From: Rhynchopus sp. YZ270_cl-10
Lineage: Eukaryota > Euglenozoa > Diplonemea > Diplonemida > Diplonemidae
Length of the DNA: 64,000 bases
Reading direction: 5' to 3'
Assembly (NCBI GenBank): GCA_964035575.1
Contig: OZ037849.1
Location: forward strand, 496,001-560,000
The translations under genes were made by a program, and so were the position numbers. The notes beneath the pieces were generated by a model. It saw only the letters and a list, made by a program, of their open reading frames with translations. It was not told the origin of the DNA and ran no database searches. The stretch's first letter is position 1, and each line of letters opens with the position of its first letter. Of this stretch, positions 62,937 through 64,000 are shown in pieces.

Positions 62937-64000
62937 ATGCAACGCATGTTGTCGATCTCCGTGTTGGCAATCACCTCCGTGACATCTACTTCATCCGAAC
63001 TCGTCTGCCCTGAGGGTTATGCCGAGCTCTCTGGGATCTGCGCGCGACATGTTGAGACCCCAGTGCAGACGTGGTATGGGGCGGAAGGGGTATGTCGTGC
63101 AGAGGGGACTCATTTGCTGTCGTTGTCAGATGGGGTAGAGAGTTTCCCGTTGCCGCCAATGGAGGCTCAAGCGAAGATGTGGACTGGGGCGCGAAAGACC
63201 ACAGCCTCACCCTGGACATGGTCGGATTTATCGCCATTCAAGGCAACCCTTACACCGCTTCCAATGACCACCACAGCACCACAGTGCGCCTATCTTCACG
63301 ACAACATTCTCCATGCGGTGGACTGTACAGAACGCAATGGGTTTACCTGCGTTGCTGGTGCTCCGGGTTGCAATTGGCCTGGCATTCCGCTTGCAATAGC
63401 AGGGAACCTAGCAGGAAATGCCGACCACCATAAAATCTACATCATCAACAGCGCATTGAGTCTTGACAGCCCTACCAACCAAATTGCCTTGGGGAATTGG
63501 ATTACGCCTAACACCTATGAGGTGCACGGTCTTTTTGAGGGATGCCCCCTGTTTAAAGCAGTTTTTACGATCAATGGCGGTGTTTATAAGGTTTCTACTG
63601 GGTGCGATGGGGGGGCTCTTGTTGAGGCTGCGTTTTCGGAACAACCGGAGTGTTCTCGCATCTCGGGGAATGGGGTCTCGCCGGATGGTACCGAAGCCAT
63701 GGGTACTACTGACCCAAATGCGTCAAACAATGCGCATAACAGCCAGGGGAAGCAACCAGATGTCCGTGCTGTTCAAGGAGATGGAGGTGATGACGCGGTG
63801 CCGATCTGGGTCTGGCCCCTCGCCTTTGCCGCAGTCGCAGCTGTCTCCGCCATGGCAACGTTTGGTGTCGTAAAGAGACGCAAAACATCGAAAACTTCCC
63901 TCTCAACCGACGAAGAGGATTCACCTGCCTCCTCCGAACACATGGAAATGGAGGCCTCCGTAACAGAGTGCTGCACCCGCCCCACAGGAAAGGCGCGATT
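62937..64000 (+). CDS. C-type-lectin-like type I membrane protein, 5' part
   Basis: Open from ATG 62937 to the window end (354 codons, no stop), so partial. A short signal peptide (MQRMLSISVLAITSV...) is followed by a C-type-lectin-like domain at about residues 24-138: VCPEGY with C24, WYGAEGVCRAEGTHLLSL, a WTWSDL motif, and closing cysteines in DCTERNGFTC (C130, C138). A further Cys-containing extracellular region (to about 285) precedes a membrane span (290-312, PIWVWPLAFAAVAAVSAMAT) and a KRRKTSK stop-transfer, then an acidic/Ser cytosolic tail. By family it is a cell-surface ligand-binding protein; no EPN/QPD sugar-calcium motif is evident. ATG 62946 is an in-frame alternative. Confidence 0.82.
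   Translation, partial: MQRMLSISVLAITSVTSTSSELVCPEGYAELSGICARHVETPVQTWYGAEGVCRAEGTHLLSLSDGVESFPLPPMEAQAKMWTGARKTTASPWTWSDLSPFKATLTPLPMTTTAPQCAYLHDNILHAVDCTERNGFTCVAGAPGCNWPGIPLAIAGNLAGNADHHKIYIINSALSLDSPTNQIALGNWITPNTYEVHGLFEGCPLFKAVFTINGGVYKVSTGCDGGALVEAAFSEQPECSRISGNGVSPDGTEAMGTTDPNASNNAHNSQGKQPDVRAVQGDGGDDAVPIWVWPLAFAAVAAVSAMATFGVVKRRKTSKTSLSTDEEDSPASSEHMEMEASVTECCTRPTGKAR

Overview
The window is nuclear DNA of a microbial eukaryote of uncertain placement. Evidence for a eukaryote: a gene split into four exons by GT-AG introns, a PH-domain AGC-type protein kinase, a six-span receptor-like cyclase family, a C-type-lectin-like membrane protein, a LINE, and very large amounts of satellite, foldback and TIR-element DNA. 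The catalytic cyclase domain resembles kinetoplastid receptor cyclases, but cis-spliced introns argue against a kinetoplastid. I cannot name the lineage from this sequence. No rRNA, tRNA or CRISPR was seen.

Layout. (1) 0.6-19.4 kb: five tandem, same-strand six-transmembrane cyclase genes. Copies 1-2 carry an apparently competent class III adenylyl cyclase domain plus a degenerate second one. Copies 3-5 keep only a degenerate domain. Spacers hold 7-bp satellites, a 720-bp TIR element and a hAT-transposase-like remnant. (2) 19.4-31.6 kb: gene-free transposon territory. It holds a 720-bp TIR element, a 4.3-kb imperfect palindrome with a foldback element in its centre, arrays of 18-bp palindromes, and a hAT-like insertion (8-bp target duplication) swollen by about 240 copies of an 8-bp unit. 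(3) 31.8-34.2 kb: a small unrecognised gene on the minus strand and a PH-AGC kinase gene. (4) 39.6-55.7 kb: one extended-SDR-like gene reconstructed here from four exons. Its third intron is 13.7 kb and contains a foldback element split by a roughly 8.5-kb antisense LINE, a TIR element and a second foldback element. (5) 55.7-64 kb: intergenic DNA with ordered short dispersed repeats and a 1.2-kb TIR element, then a Sel1-like small protein gene and the first 1064 bases of a signal-peptide/C-type-lectin/transmembrane gene that leaves the window.

How the parts fit. The ordinary genes (kinase, SDR-like, Sel1-like, lectin) are all on the plus strand and each follows a long pyrimidine-rich leader. 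The cyclases form a diversifying family: membrane parts differ between copies, while cytosolic parts are almost identical within each class. The most unusual items are the LINE with two OTU-protease-like domains, the cyclase/pseudo-cyclase array whose reading frames all end inside a GTGAGT splice-donor-like hexamer, and the SDR-like gene with a retrotransposon-loaded intron and no YxxxK catalytic pair.
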